A DNA stretch of 50,048 nt from Enhydrobacter aerosaccus (GTDB lineage Bacteria; Pseudomonadota; Alphaproteobacteria; Reyranellales; Reyranellaceae), in NCBI GenBank assembly GCA_903839865.1, contig CAIMEE010000072.1, forward strand, positions 1-50,048, read 5' to 3'. Within the stretch, counting starts at the first letter, position 1; every line of letters begins with the position of its first letter. Shown here in pieces: positions 25,259-35,594 of this stretch. The notes below the pieces were generated by a model. That model made no database searches. It had not been told where the DNA came from and saw nothing but the letters and a program-made list of their open reading frames with translations. The position numbers and the translations under genes were made by a program.

Positions 25259-25281
25259 CGGGCGGCACTACGCTCCGCCCG
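25259..25281 (+). terminator. GC-rich hairpin in the leader of the crotonase gene
   Basis: CGGGCGG (25259-25265) pairs with CCGCCCG (25275-25281) over a 9-base loop, followed by ACTTTTC. The stem ends 32 bases before ATG 25314. It could be a weak terminator or attenuator of plus-strand transcripts, or an operator in the shared TauD/crotonase divergent region. The short T-run makes termination uncertain. Confidence 0.3.
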
Positions 25282-25313
25282 ACTTTTCGCCTTGGCTGCA
25301 CTGGAGAACGAAC

Positions 25314-26102
25314 ATGGCTGTTGTCGAAACCGAGCGTCAGGGACAGGTGTTCGTTGTCCGAATGAACCGGCCCGAAAGGCTCAATGCGCTCAACACCGAG
25401 ATGCGCACCGAGCTCGCCAAAGCCTGGACCGCGTTCCGCCACGACAAGGAACTCGAGGTCGCGATCTTCACCGGCACCGGCCGCGGATTCTGCGCCGGCG
25501 AGGACATGAAAGAGTCGCTCGAAAAGGGCAAGGCCGGCGGCGAACGGCCCAAGATCGAGGACCCGTTCATGACCGGTGCGCTCGAGAAGCCGGTGATCGC
25601 CGCGATCAACGGCTTCGCCATGGGTGGCGGCTTCATGCTGGTCGAACGCACCGACCTGCGCGTTGCGGTGAAGGAAGCGGTGTTCGAGGTCTCCGAGGCC
25701 AAGCGCTGGCTGCTGGGCGGCTACAATCACGGCCATATCGCCAACATGCCGTACCCCGTCGCGATGGAAATGGCGCTGGGCTTCCGCTTTTCGGCGCAGC
25801 GCTTTTACGAGCTGGGCTTCGTGAACCGGCTCGTCGAGGCCGCGGACCTGATGTCGACCGCGATGAGCATGGCCGAGCACCTGCTCACCCTGCCGCCGGC
25901 GTCACGCGTGAACACGGTGCATATGATGCGCCAGATGCGGCCCGAGCCCGCGCCCGACATGAAGGCGTTGGCCGACAAGCTCCACGATCACGGCGCCTTG
26001 AGCGATCTGATGGAGTCGCGCGCGGCCTTCGCCGAAAAGCGAAAGCCCAACTTCAAGGGCTGGAACGATCCCGAGGATCGTTACCGCTTGCCCAAGCGCT
26101 GA
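25314..26102 (+). CDS. Enoyl-CoA hydratase/isomerase family protein
   Basis: A 262-residue crotonase-fold protein. The oxyanion-hole regions are visible as FTGTGRGFCAGEDMKES (about 54-70) and AAINGFAMGGGFMLVERTDLRVA (about 97-119). I could not assign the usual acidic catalytic residue with confidence: the region after the second oxyanion loop reads FEVSEAKRWLLGGYNHGH, which is unlike standard EchA. GGAG lies 9 bases before ATG 25314. It may act on an unusual acyl-CoA. Convergent with the M20 gene at 2 bp. Confidence 0.88.
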   Translation: MAVVETERQGQVFVVRMNRPERLNALNTEMRTELAKAWTAFRHDKELEVAIFTGTGRGFCAGEDMKESLEKGKAGGERPKIEDPFMTGALEKPVIAAINGFAMGGGFMLVERTDLRVAVKEAVFEVSEAKRWLLGGYNHGHIANMPYPVAMEMALGFRFSAQRFYELGFVNRLVEAADLMSTAMSMAEHLLTLPPASRVNTVHMMRQMRPEPAPDMKALADKLHDHGALSDLMESRAAFAEKRKPNFKGWNDPEDRYRLPKR

Positions 26103-26104
26103 CT

Positions 26105-27364
26105 TCAGCCGCGTCGCAGGTAATCGATCGCGAGGTACGCCAGCGAACGCACGCCGTACTTCAAGGCAGGCTCGTGGACGTGGAAGTACGGCGAGTGGTT
26201 GGACGGCGCCTCGCGCGGGTTCTCGTCCGGCGGCGTGATGCCCAGGAAGTAGAACATGCCGGGGACGACCTTCGCGAGCAGCGAGAAGTCCTCGGCGCCC
26301 ATGACGGGACGCGACTCCGTCACGCGATCGGCGCCGACACCGTCGCTCAGGCTGCGCGTGCCCCACTGCGTCAGGGCCGGATCGTTGTAGGTCACCGGAA
26401 CGCCCTCGCCGGTCGAGAACGTGGCCGAGCCGCCTGCCAGCTCGGCGATCGTCTTCGCCGTCTTCTCGATGCGCTTCTTGATGTCGGCGCGCACGCCCTC
26501 GTCGTGGGAGCGCAAGGTACCTTCCATCACGACGTCGTCGGGGATGATGTTGTTGCGCAGGCCGCCGTGGATGGTCGAGATCGAAAGTACCGCCGGCGTC
26601 ACGGTCGAATCGATCTGGCGCGTGATGATCGTCTGCAGCGCCAGGATGATCTGCGCCGAGGTCACCACCGGATCGACGCCGTACCACGGCATCGAGGCGT
26701 GGGTCTGCCGGCCCTTCACGTCGATGCGGATCTTGTCGGCGCTGGCCATCAGGCCGCCCGGACGAAGCGCGATCACGCCCGAGGTGATCGACGAGGTGAC
26801 GTGCAGGCCGAGCACCGCCGACGGCGTCGGGTTCTGAAGCGCGCCGTCGTCGATCATCGCCTGGGCGCCGCTCTTGCGGCCCTCGTGACCTTCTTCGTTC
26901 GGCTGGAACAGGAACTTCACGGTGCCCGGAAGCTCGGCCTTGTACTGGACCAGGATCTCGGCGACCCCCATCAGGATCGCGACGTGGCAGTCGTGGCCGC
27001 AGGCGTGCATGACGCCGGCCGTGCCGCCCATCCATGGCGCCTTCACCTTCGAGGCGAACGGCACATCAACTTTCTCCTCGACCGGCAGCGCGTCCATGTC
27101 GGCGCGCAACGCGACCACGCCGCCGGACTTGCCACCCTTCAGGATGCCGACCACGCCGGTGTCGCCGACGCCGGTCGTCACTTCTATGCCGAGCTTCTTC
27201 AGGTGTTCGGCCGCCAGCGCCGCGGTGCGCTTCTCGTTGTAGGAGAGTTCGGGATTCTGATGGATGTCCCGCCGCCAGGCGATGACCTTGTCCTCGATCT
27301 TGAGCGCCGCGGCGGAGATCCATTCCGAGATCTCGTTGCTGGTCTGCGGCATCACCATGTCCAT
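26105..27364 (-). CDS. M20 family amidohydrolase (hippurate hydrolase/aminoacylase-like)
   Basis: A 419-residue metallopeptidase-fold amidohydrolase. Metal-binding features are MHACGHDCHVAI (119-130), NEEGHEG (156-162) and GAEDFSLL near the C-terminus, the M20D pattern, with a central dimerisation domain. Such enzymes cut N-acyl amino acids, hippurate or indoleacetyl-amino acids. GAGGAG precedes ATG 27364 by 8 bases. It is a single gene on the minus strand, divergent from the second nitronate monooxygenase-like gene across 66 bp. Confidence 0.92.
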   Translation of the reverse strand: MDMVMPQTSNEISEWISAAALKIEDKVIAWRRDIHQNPELSYNEKRTAALAAEHLKKLGIEVTTGVGDTGVVGILKGGKSGGVVALRADMDALPVEEKVDVPFASKVKAPWMGGTAGVMHACGHDCHVAILMGVAEILVQYKAELPGTVKFLFQPNEEGHEGRKSGAQAMIDDGALQNPTPSAVLGLHVTSSITSGVIALRPGGLMASADKIRIDVKGRQTHASMPWYGVDPVVTSAQIILALQTIITRQIDSTVTPAVLSISTIHGGLRNNIIPDDVVMEGTLRSHDEGVRADIKKRIEKTAKTIAELAGGSATFSTGEGVPVTYNDPALTQWGTRSLSDGVGADRVTESRPVMGAEDFSLLAKVVPGMFYFLGITPPDENPREAPSNHSPYFHVHEPALKYGVRSLAYLAIDYLRRG

Positions 27365-27430
27365 CGATCGCTCCTCGAACTATGTGCGTCTTTCCTAGCG
27401 TCCGCGTGCCTTCCCCGCAATACTGCAACC

Positions 27431-28387
27431 ATGTTCGAAGGCAACAGGGTTGTCGCCCATACCAGGTCACGCTATCCGATCCTCCAGTCACCGATGACCT
27501 GGATCGCGCGCGCCCCGCTGGTCACCGCGGTGTCGGCGGCAGGCGGCATGGGATTGCTGGAGAATTCGATCCGCGACCTGTCGGTGACGACAAAGGAATT
27601 CACCGCGATCCGGGCCGCAACCAACCAGCCGTTCGGCGTCAACCTGCCGATCCGCTACCTGCAGATGGACCCGAAAGAAGAGAAGGCCATCATCGACTGG
27701 CTGCTGGGCCAGGGCATCCACTTCGTTACGACCTCGGCAGGCGATCCGACGCGCTACACCCGCCTGCTGAAGGATGCGGGCGTCACCGTCTATCACGCGA
27801 CCGCCACGCTTCGCGGCGCGATCAAGGCAGTCGAGGAAGCCGGCGTCGACGGGCTGATCGTCGAAGGCGCGGAGAGCGCGGGCATCCGCAATCCCGATGA
27901 GGTGCACACCTTTGCGCTGCTGCAGGCGGTGCGCGAACGTGTCGACGTGCCACTCGTTGCGGCGGGCGGCATCGTCGACGGGCGCGGCATGGCGGCGGCC
28001 TTCGCGCTGGGCGCCGAGGGCGTCACCATGGGCACGCGCTTCGTGGCGTCACACGAGAGCCCGGTCCACATCAACTACAAGAACGCGATCGTTGCCGCGC
28101 CCGTCACCGGCACGATCATGACCGACAATCCGCCGCGCGCTCGCTCGCGCGGCCTGCGCACGCCCTATTCCGTCGAGGTGAGCGAGGGCAAGCGCGAGCG
28201 GCTGGCGCGCGGCAACCTGATCGACGCGCTCTACGTCAACGGCGATGTCGATAACACTTCGGGCGCAGCGGGCGAAAGCGCCGGCCTGATCCACGAGATC
28301 AAGTCGGTGCGACAGATCATCGACCATACGATCGAGGGTTTCTGGCGCGAGATCGACCGGCTGGCCGCGCTGCGCCCCCGCCAGTAG
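27431..28387 (+). CDS. Nitronate monooxygenase family protein, divergent
   Basis: A 318-residue TIM-barrel flavoprotein of the nitronate monooxygenase/2-nitropropane dioxygenase family. It begins [29 protein letters not shown], with the phosphate loop [16 protein letters not shown] near 192-207. The loop that carries GGH in the paralogue at 10178 reads VEGAESAG (144-151), so the usual histidine is absent and the substrate is likely different. The same frame is open for about 1000 codons upstream, but that part is antisense to real genes. It lies just before hutI. Confidence 0.87.
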   Translation: MFEGNRVVAHTRSRYPILQSPMTWIARAPLVTAVSAAGGMGLLENSIRDLSVTTKEFTAIRAATNQPFGVNLPIRYLQMDPKEEKAIIDWLLGQGIHFVTTSAGDPTRYTRLLKDAGVTVYHATATLRGAIKAVEEAGVDGLIVEGAESAGIRNPDEVHTFALLQAVRERVDVPLVAAGGIVDGRGMAAAFALGAEGVTMGTRFVASHESPVHINYKNAIVAAPVTGTIMTDNPPRARSRGLRTPYSVEVSEGKRERLARGNLIDALYVNGDVDNTSGAAGESAGLIHEIKSVRQIIDHTIEGFWREIDRLAALRPRQ

Positions 28388-28400
28388 AGTGCCGCGCATC

Positions 28401-29605
28401 ATGATAGTCGATCACGTTTGGCATCATTGCCGCCTGGCAACGCTCTCGCCCAAGAGTCCCGGACTCGGTCTCATCGAGGACGGCTTGATCGCGGAGACCG
28501 GCGGCAAGATCGTCTACGCCGGCCCGGCCAAGGACGCGCCAACGGGCCTCGATGCGATGCAGCGCACCGACTGCGCCGGCCGCTGGATCACACCGGGCCT
28601 CGTCGACTGCCATACCCATCTCGTCTACGGCGGCGATCGGGCCGAGGAGTTCCAGCTCAGGCTTGCCGGCGTCAGCTACGAAGAACTCTCCAAGCGCGGC
28701 GGCGGCATCGCCTCGACGGTGAAGGCCACGCGTCTTGCCACCGAAGACCAGCTCGTCGCCTCCGCCCTGCCGCGCCTCGACGCGCTGATCGCCGAGGGCG
28801 TCACCACCATCGAGATCAAGTCGGGCTACGGCCTCGACCTCGCCACCGAGAGCCGCCAGCTGCGCGCGGCCCGTCGCCTCGGCCGCGAACGCCGCATCGA
28901 CGTGCACACCAGCTTCCTCGGCGCGCATGCGATGCCTCCGGAGGCTAAAGGCGACACCTCGGCCTACATCGACACGGTGTGCGCCATGCTGCCGCCGATC
29001 GCCGCCGAAGGACTGGCCGATTCGGTCGACGCCTTCTGCGACAACATCGGCTTCAGCCACGAAGAGACCACGCGCGTCTTCGAAGCCGCAAAGAAACTCA
29101 TGCTGCCGATGCGCCTGCACGCCGACCAGCTCGCCAACCTGCACGGCGCTGCACTGGCGGCAAAGTACGGAGCGCTGTCAGCCGACCATCTCGAACGCAC
29201 CGACGAAGCCGGCATCGTTGCGATGAAGGCCGCCGGCACCGTCGCGGTCATCCTGCCCGGCGCCTACTACTTCATCCGCGAAACTCAACTGCCGCCGATC
29301 GACGCCATGCGCCGCCACGGCGTGCCGATCGCCATTTCGACCGACTGCAATCCCGGCTCCTCGCCGCTCACCTCGCTGCTGCTCACCATGAACATGGGCG
29401 CGACCTTGTTCCGACTCACTGTCGACGAGTGCATCGCGGGCACGACGCGCGAGGCCGCCAAGGCGCTCGGCATGTGGGATCGCAAGGGCAGCCTCGAGGC
29501 TGGCAAGGATTGCGACCTCGCGATCTGGGACATCGAGCGCCCGGCCGAGCTGGTCTATCGCATCGGCTTCAATCCGCTTCACTCCAGAGTCTTCCAGGGT
29601 ACCGC

Positions 29606-29609
<4 letters not shown>
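28401..29609 (+). CDS. hutI: Imidazolonepropionase
   Basis: HutI (402 residues from ATG 28401) opens the imidazolone ring to give N-formimino-L-glutamate, the third step of histidine degradation. The amidohydrolase metal site is [10 protein letters not shown] (H71, H73), with a further histidine in RLHADQLAN and the aspartate in [12 protein letters not shown] at 28389 in the same frame would add four residues; the choice is uncertain as neither has a strong ribosome site. It overlaps hutU by ATGA. No HutG or HutF is found nearby. Confidence 0.95.
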
Positions 29610-31270
<1,661 letters not shown>

Positions 31271-31276
31271 CAGTCC

Positions 31277-32245
31277 CTACTCGATGATCTCGTCGGCGAT
31301 CGCCAGCACAGATTGCGGCACGACCACGCCAATGGCCTTCGCCGACTTCTGGTTGACCACCAGCTGAAACGATGTCGGTTGCTCGACGGGCAGATCGCCC
31401 GGCTTGGCGCCTTTGAGGATCCTGTCGACATATCGCGCCGTCTGCTGATAGCGACGGGAAAGGGTCGGACCGTAGGTCATAAGCGCGCCTGCATAAGCGA
31501 AGTCGTTCAGGCCCGTCATCATCGGCAGCCGCAGCCGGGTCGCCTCGGCGACGATTGTACCCTTGAGCGCGGCAGTGAGCGGATCTTCGAGGATGAAGAG
31601 GCTTGCCGCGCCCGCGGCGGCCAGCGCCTCCAGGTGCACCGCCGTCAAGTCCTCCCGCTTCCTCATTTCGAGAATGTCGAGCCGGACACCGATCTGATCC
31701 GCCGCCGCCTTCAGTTCCTTGAGGGCAAGTGCGGTGTAGGGAGTGTCGGGATTCATCAAGACGCCGACCCGCTTCTGGCCCGGCACTATCATCATGAGCA
31801 GTTGAAGCTGCTTGCTCTTGAAGTCCGTCGATTGGCCGCTGAGGCCCGTGAGGTTTCCACCGGGCCGCGCCAAGCTCTGTACGAGGCCCGCGCCGACGGG
31901 ATCGCCGACCGTCGAGAACACGATCGGCAGGCTATCCGTCGCCGCTTTCAACGCCTTGGGGGCCAGCGTTCCCCACCCCGCCACCAGCACGTCCGGCTTG
32001 GCCTGCACGAGTTCCACGGCGAGCGCGGCAAGCCGCGCGGGATCGCCTTCGGCCGAGCGATAGAGGACGGAAAGATTCGCGCCTTCGGTGTAGCCCAGCT
32101 CGCCCATCTGCCTGGTCAGCAGCGTCATGTCCTCGCCCTGTTCGAGAGATAGGAAACCAACGCGATAGATTCGCGATTGCGCGACGGCCGCGAACGGCAC
32201 TGCCGCGGCACCGGCAGCAAGGCCCAGGAATGCGCGCCGCCTCAC
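31277..32245 (-). CDS. ABC transporter substrate-binding protein (PF04392 type)
   Basis: A 322-residue periplasmic binding protein of the ABC_sub_bind (TrpX-like) family. It starts with GTG 32245, which overlaps the preceding stop by one base (TAGTG), and has a twin-arginine-like signal RRRAFLGLAAGAAAVPFAAVA. Family landmarks are QMGELGYTEGANL, LPIVFSTVGDPVGAGLV, and the C-terminal VNQKSAKAIGVVVPQSVLAIADEIIE. It lies directly after ornithine cyclodeaminase, and a paralogue ending in the same way is encoded at 33983. Ligand unknown. Confidence 0.9.
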   Translation of the reverse strand: MRRRAFLGLAAGAAAVPFAAVAQSRIYRVGFLSLEQGEDMTLLTRQMGELGYTEGANLSVLYRSAEGDPARLAALAVELVQAKPDVLVAGWGTLAPKALKAATDSLPIVFSTVGDPVGAGLVQSLARPGGNLTGLSGQSTDFKSKQLQLLMMIVPGQKRVGVLMNPDTPYTALALKELKAAADQIGVRLDILEMRKREDLTAVHLEALAAAGAASLFILEDPLTAALKGTIVAEATRLRLPMMTGLNDFAYAGALMTYGPTLSRRYQQTARYVDRILKGAKPGDLPVEQPTSFQLVVNQKSAKAIGVVVPQSVLAIADEIIE

Positions 32246-33246
32246 TAGAAAAAACGCAGCCGTTGGCCGAGGCCGAGGCGTTCGGCCTTGGCGAGCATCG
32301 CGTGGCCGAGCGCAATGTCGGAGAGCGACAGGCCGCGATGCCAGAACAAGATCGTCTCCTTGTCGTTCTCGCGGCCGGTCTTGAGGCCGGCCACGACCTG
32401 CCCCATCTCGGCATGGAGCGTCTGCTCCGAGAGCTTGCCCGCGTTCACATGCGCCCGGAGGCTGCCGAACGGGCCGCCCTTGCACTGGCCCCAGTCGTCA
32501 ACCACGAGCTTCTGCATGATGTCGGTCAACGACAGTTCGACCGCACTCATCGTGCCGTAGGGCACGACGAACGCCGAAGGCTTGATCCACTCCGTCTTGA
32601 GCATCGGCGTCGGCTCGTTGAGGCGCGAGGCCTCGACCACGATGTCGGCGCCCTCGACGCAGGAACGCCAGTCCTCGGTGACGACGATCTTCTTGCCGAG
32701 ATCCTTCTCGAGCCGGGCGGCGAAGGCGTTGCGGCTCTCGGGCCGGCGCGAGTGGACGCGAATCTCGTCGAAGTCGAAGAGGTGGTTCAGGAGTCGCACG
32801 TTCCAGTAGGACGAGCCGCGTGCACCGATGTGCCCCAGGATCTTCGAGTTCTTGCGCGCGAGATACTTCGCCCCGACGGCGGTCATCGCGCCCGTTCGCA
32901 TGTCGGTGATGCCGCCCGCCTCGACGATCGCCTTGGGCATGCCGTTGTGCGGATTGAACAGTACCAGCACGCCGAACTCCGACGGGTAGCCCAGTTTGTA
33001 ATTGTCGACGAAGTCGCCCACGACCTTGACGCCCGCCGAGTCGATCGGCCCGCCGATCGCGCCGCGCAACACGTTGAAATGGCCGTTCGCCACGCCGGGC
33101 TGGATGTGCATGCGCGGCTCGATCACGGTCTCGCCGCGGCCCTGGGCGGCCAGGCTGGTCTCGATCGCCCCCAGGATCTCGTCGTCGGTGATCTGCAGAG
33201 CCTCGATGTCGAGGCGGTTCAGATAGGAGATGTAGATCGCGGTCAT
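32245..33246 (-). CDS. Ornithine cyclodeaminase/mu-crystallin family protein
   Basis: A 333-residue NAD(P)-dependent enzyme of the OCD/mu-crystallin family. The conserved active-site regions are GVKVVGDF, where the lysine binds substrate, and DMRTGAMTAVGAKYLA. The Rossmann loop reads LGHIGARGSSYWN, somewhat unlike the usual GxGxQA. Members deaminate ornithine to proline or reduce cyclic imines and diamino acids. Its start lies only 18 bp from the divergent livF-like start, so at least one promoter must lie inside a coding region. Confidence 0.9.
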   Translation of the reverse strand: MTAIYISYLNRLDIEALQITDDEILGAIETSLAAQGRGETVIEPRMHIQPGVANGHFNVLRGAIGGPIDSAGVKVVGDFVDNYKLGYPSEFGVLVLFNPHNGMPKAIVEAGGITDMRTGAMTAVGAKYLARKNSKILGHIGARGSSYWNVRLLNHLFDFDEIRVHSRRPESRNAFAARLEKDLGKKIVVTEDWRSCVEGADIVVEASRLNEPTPMLKTEWIKPSAFVVPYGTMSAVELSLTDIMQKLVVDDWGQCKGGPFGSLRAHVNAGKLSEQTLHAEMGQVVAGLKTGRENDKETILFWHRGLSLSDIALGHAMLAKAERLGLGQRLRFF

Positions 33247-33264
33247 GTGTCCTTATACTCCGGC

Positions 33265-33981
33265 ATGACGTTGCTCGAACTGCAAAACTTCTCCTGCGGC
33301 TACGGCGAGATGATCGCGGTGCGCGATCTGTCGGTCGCGGTCGAGCCGGGCCGGATTCTGGCGCTGCTCGGTCCCAACGGCGCGGGCAAGACCTCGACCA
33401 TCCTGGCCATCATGGGCCACGTGCAGATCAAATCCGGCAGCCTGTCGGTGGCCGGTAACGACATCACGCGCACCGCCGCCCTCAGGCGGGTCGAGATGGG
33501 CCTGGCCCTCGTGCCCGAAGGCCGCCGGCTCTTCTCCGATCTCACGGTGGCAGAGAATCTGACCGTCGGCGGCTACAGCCACTCCCGCGCCGACGAGAAG
33601 CGCAACCTCGCCAAGGTCTTCGAGTTGTTTCCCCGCCTCTTCGAGCGCCGCACCCAGCTCGCCGCGTCGCTGTCGGGTGGCGAGCAGCAGATGCTGGCGA
33701 TCGGCCGCGCACTGATGTCCCAGCCCAAACTCCTCCTGGTCGACGAGCTCTCGCTCGGCCTGATGCCCAAGATGGTCGACCTCTGCATCGGTGCGCTGCA
33801 GAAGCTCAACCGCGAGGAAGGCCTGGCCATCGTGCTGGTCGAGCAGAACACCGCCCGCGCGCTCGATGTCGCCCACCAGGTCTGCGTGCTGGCCTCGGGC
33901 CGCAGCGTCTTCACCGGCTCGGCCGAAAGCGCGCGCCGTGACGTCGACCTGCTGCACTCCTACACAGGAGTCGCGGCCTGA
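33265..33981 (+). CDS. livF: Branched-chain amino acid-type ABC transporter ATP-binding protein (LivF)
   Basis: A 238-residue ATPase of the LivF type. Walker A is GPNGAGKT (36-43), the signature is LSGGEQQ (136-142) and Walker B is LLLVDE (156-161). LivF proteins pair with LivG to drive HAAT-family permeases at the inner membrane. It is separated from livG (36861-37607) by 3 kb and lies on the opposite strand, whereas standard operons run livKHMGF. It is followed after 1 bp by a PF04392 binding protein. Confidence 0.93.
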   Translation: MTLLELQNFSCGYGEMIAVRDLSVAVEPGRILALLGPNGAGKTSTILAIMGHVQIKSGSLSVAGNDITRTAALRRVEMGLALVPEGRRLFSDLTVAENLTVGGYSHSRADEKRNLAKVFELFPRLFERRTQLAASLSGGEQQMLAIGRALMSQPKLLLVDELSLGLMPKMVDLCIGALQKLNREEGLAIVLVEQNTARALDVAHQVCVLASGRSVFTGSAESARRDVDLLHSYTGVAA

Positions 33982-33982
33982 C

Positions 33983-34963
33983 ATGAGACGCCGTCCCTTC
34001 ATCAGCCTGGCAGGCGCGAGCCTTCTCGCCGCACCTTTCCCGGCCAGCGCCCAGAAGGCCGCGAACGCCACCGTCGGCCTGCTGACCACGGCGACACTCG
34101 ACGCCGCCGCACTTGCCGCGATCCGCAACGGGCTCGGCGAACGCGGCTATATCGAAGGCCGCAACGTCGGCTTCATCGCACGCGCGGCGGACGGCAAATA
34201 CGACCGGCTGCCAGCGCTGGCGGCCGAGCTGGTCGCCGCAAACGTCTCCGTCATCCTCGGCATCGGCGGACCGTTTCCGACGCGCGCGGCGAAGGCGATC
34301 ACCACGACGCTCCCGATCGTCTTTGCCTACGGCGGCGACCCGGTCGCCGATGGTCTCGTTGCCAGCATCAGCCGGCCGGGCGCCAACGTCACCGGCGCGA
34401 CCTTCCTGGGTGTGACGCTGGCGGGAAAGCGTATCCAGATCCTGCGCGATCTGCTGCCGCGCGTGGCCGACATCGCGTTTCTCGTGAACCCGACCTCCTC
34501 GCTCACGCCGCCGCAGCTCAGGGATGCCGAAGCCGCCGCCAAGTCTCTGGACGTGCGCCTGCACATCTTCAATGCCAGCACCGCCGAAGAAATCGATGCA
34601 GCCTTCGATGCGATGGTGCGCGCCAAGGTCGATGCGCACATGCTCGGCACCGATCCGAGCTTCGGGCTCGTCCACACCAGGCGGATCATCGCGCTGGCCG
34701 CACGCACGCGCCTTCCGACCATCTATCCAACCCGCATCGAGGCTCATGACGGCGGCCTGATCAGCTATGGCGCCAGTTTTTACGACACCATCCGCCAGGC
34801 GGCGGGCTACGTGGGCCGCATCCTCGATGGCGAGAAGCCGGCCAATCTGCCCGCCCTGCAGCCGACGACTTTCGAACTCGTCATCAACGCCAAGACCGCC
34901 AAGACGCTGGGCCTCACCGTGCCGCCGTCGCTGCTCGCAGTCGCTGACCAGATCATCGAATAG
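33983..34963 (+). CDS. ABC transporter substrate-binding protein (PF04392 type)
   Basis: A 326-residue binding protein with signal MRRRPFISLAGASLLAAPFPASA (twin-arginine-like). It shows the same layout as the paralogue at 31277: GLGERGYIEGRNVGF, LPIVFAYGGDPVADGLV, and a C-terminus NAKTAKTLGLTVPPSLLAVADQIIE. It starts 1 bp after the livF-like stop, which suggests co-expression. PF04392 proteins usually partner with their own TrpX-YZ type permease, absent here; use of the nearby Liv permeases is a speculation. Three hairpins follow its stop. Confidence 0.92.
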   Translation: MRRRPFISLAGASLLAAPFPASAQKAANATVGLLTTATLDAAALAAIRNGLGERGYIEGRNVGFIARAADGKYDRLPALAAELVAANVSVILGIGGPFPTRAAKAITTTLPIVFAYGGDPVADGLVASISRPGANVTGATFLGVTLAGKRIQILRDLLPRVADIAFLVNPTSSLTPPQLRDAEAAAKSLDVRLHIFNASTAEEIDAAFDAMVRAKVDAHMLGTDPSFGLVHTRRIIALAARTRLPTIYPTRIEAHDGGLISYGASFYDTIRQAAGYVGRILDGEKPANLPALQPTTFELVINAKTAKTLGLTVPPSLLAVADQIIE

Positions 34964-34965
34964 GC

Positions 34966-35116
34966 GGCCTTCCCGTTAAATAAACGGGAACTAAACGGCC
35001 GGCCCTTCCCGAAAGTCGAATTTTCGGAGGTTTGCGGAGGAGCTAAACGGGCGAAATCGCCCGTTTAAATCTCCACGCTCGATCTGCCCCACCGTGCAGC
35101 GCCTCCCGTGGGCCCC
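34966..35116 (-). ncRNA. Candidate small RNA in a hairpin-rich intergenic region
   Basis: A promoter-like sequence on the minus strand (35123-35151) would start transcription near 35115 and read leftwards through all three hairpins, with no open reading frame on that strand before the antisense of the binding-protein gene. A transcript of roughly 150 bases made largely of stem-loops is predicted. There is no sequence match to a named RNA family that I recognise, and no clear terminator U-run. The boundaries are guesses. Confidence 0.2.
34970..35067. terminator. Three tandem hairpins between convergent genes
   Basis: Hairpin 1: TTCCCGTT (34970-34977) with AACGGGAA (34983-34990). Hairpin 2: CCGAAA (35009-35014) with TTTCGG (35022-35027). 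Hairpin 3: TAAACGGGCG (35044-35053) with CGCCCGTTTA (35058-35067), loop AAAT. They could serve as a bidirectional terminator for the convergent binding-protein and GFA genes, but none is followed by a clear T-run on either strand. The motif TAAACGG recurs three times. They also lie within the candidate small RNA. Confidence 0.5.
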
Positions 35117-35122
35117 GCAACG

Positions 35123-35151
35123 TATATTGTGATTATCGCAATCCATGTCAA
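35123..35151 (-). promoter_or_regulatory. Promoter-like sequence with a dyad in its spacer
   Basis: On the minus strand a perfect -35 box TTGACA (35151-35146) is followed after 17 bases by AATATA (35128-35123), a partial -10 match. The spacer is largely filled by a near-perfect dyad, ATTGTGATTATCGCAAT on the plus strand (35126-35142; one mismatch, 8-1-8), as for a repressor-controlled promoter. The surrounding DNA is much more AT-rich than the rest of the window. No minus-strand gene lies downstream. Confidence 0.35.
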
Positions 35152-35164
35152 TACTTGAGGAGCG

Positions 35165-35581
35165 TCATTCCCGCGGCGGCATCCTGGCGAATTTCGGCAG
35201 CTCCGGGTCGAGATGATCCCAAGCATAACCGCCCGCGGTCCAGAAAACATGCTGCGGTCTGTAGCGGCCGGGATCGTCGAGGCTGGCCGCGTGCACGATG
35301 AAGAGGTCGGGCATCGCGGGAAACGTCAGGTAGACCGGCGAGCCGCAGGTCGGGCAGAAGGCATGAGACTTCACCGTTCCGCCATCACCCACCGCCTGCC
35401 AGTGCCTGGCCTCGCCTTCGATCTTCACGGTCGCGCTGTGAAAGGTGAGGTAGGACCCGTGGCCGGTACCGCTCCGGTGCTGGCACTGGCGGCACTGGCA
35501 GTCGCTCATCTGGACCGGCTCGCCCGCGATTTCGTAGCGGATCGCGCCGCAGGCGCATCCGCCGGTATAGGCCTTGCTCAT
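35165..35581 (-). CDS. GFA family (CENP-V/GFA domain) zinc protein
   Basis: A 138-residue protein of the glutathione-dependent formaldehyde-activating fold. The zinc cysteines are visible: C8 and C10 region (GGCACGAIRY), the CQCRQCQ cluster near 34-40, and CPTC (AFCPTCGSPVY). Most GFA proteins have no proven formaldehyde activity. It is the last gene of a small minus-strand run with the SRPBCC and ArsR genes, 13 bp after the SRPBCC stop. Confidence 0.92.
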   Translation of the reverse strand: MSKAYTGGCACGAIRYEIAGEPVQMSDCQCRQCQHRSGTGHGSYLTFHSATVKIEGEARHWQAVGDGGTVKSHAFCPTCGSPVYLTFPAMPDLFIVHAASLDDPGRYRPQHVFWTAGGYAWDHLDPELPKFARMPPRE

Positions 35582-35594
35582 CGATGATTGCTCC

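Noticed and set aside
24353-27430. Very long open frame on the plus strand upstream of the nitronate monooxygenase gene (about 1000 codons)
   Set aside because: It is antisense to the TauD-like gene, the crotonase frame shadows and the M20 gene; composition is arginine-, histidine- and aspartate-rich as in GC-rich antisense frames, and no domain is recognisable.
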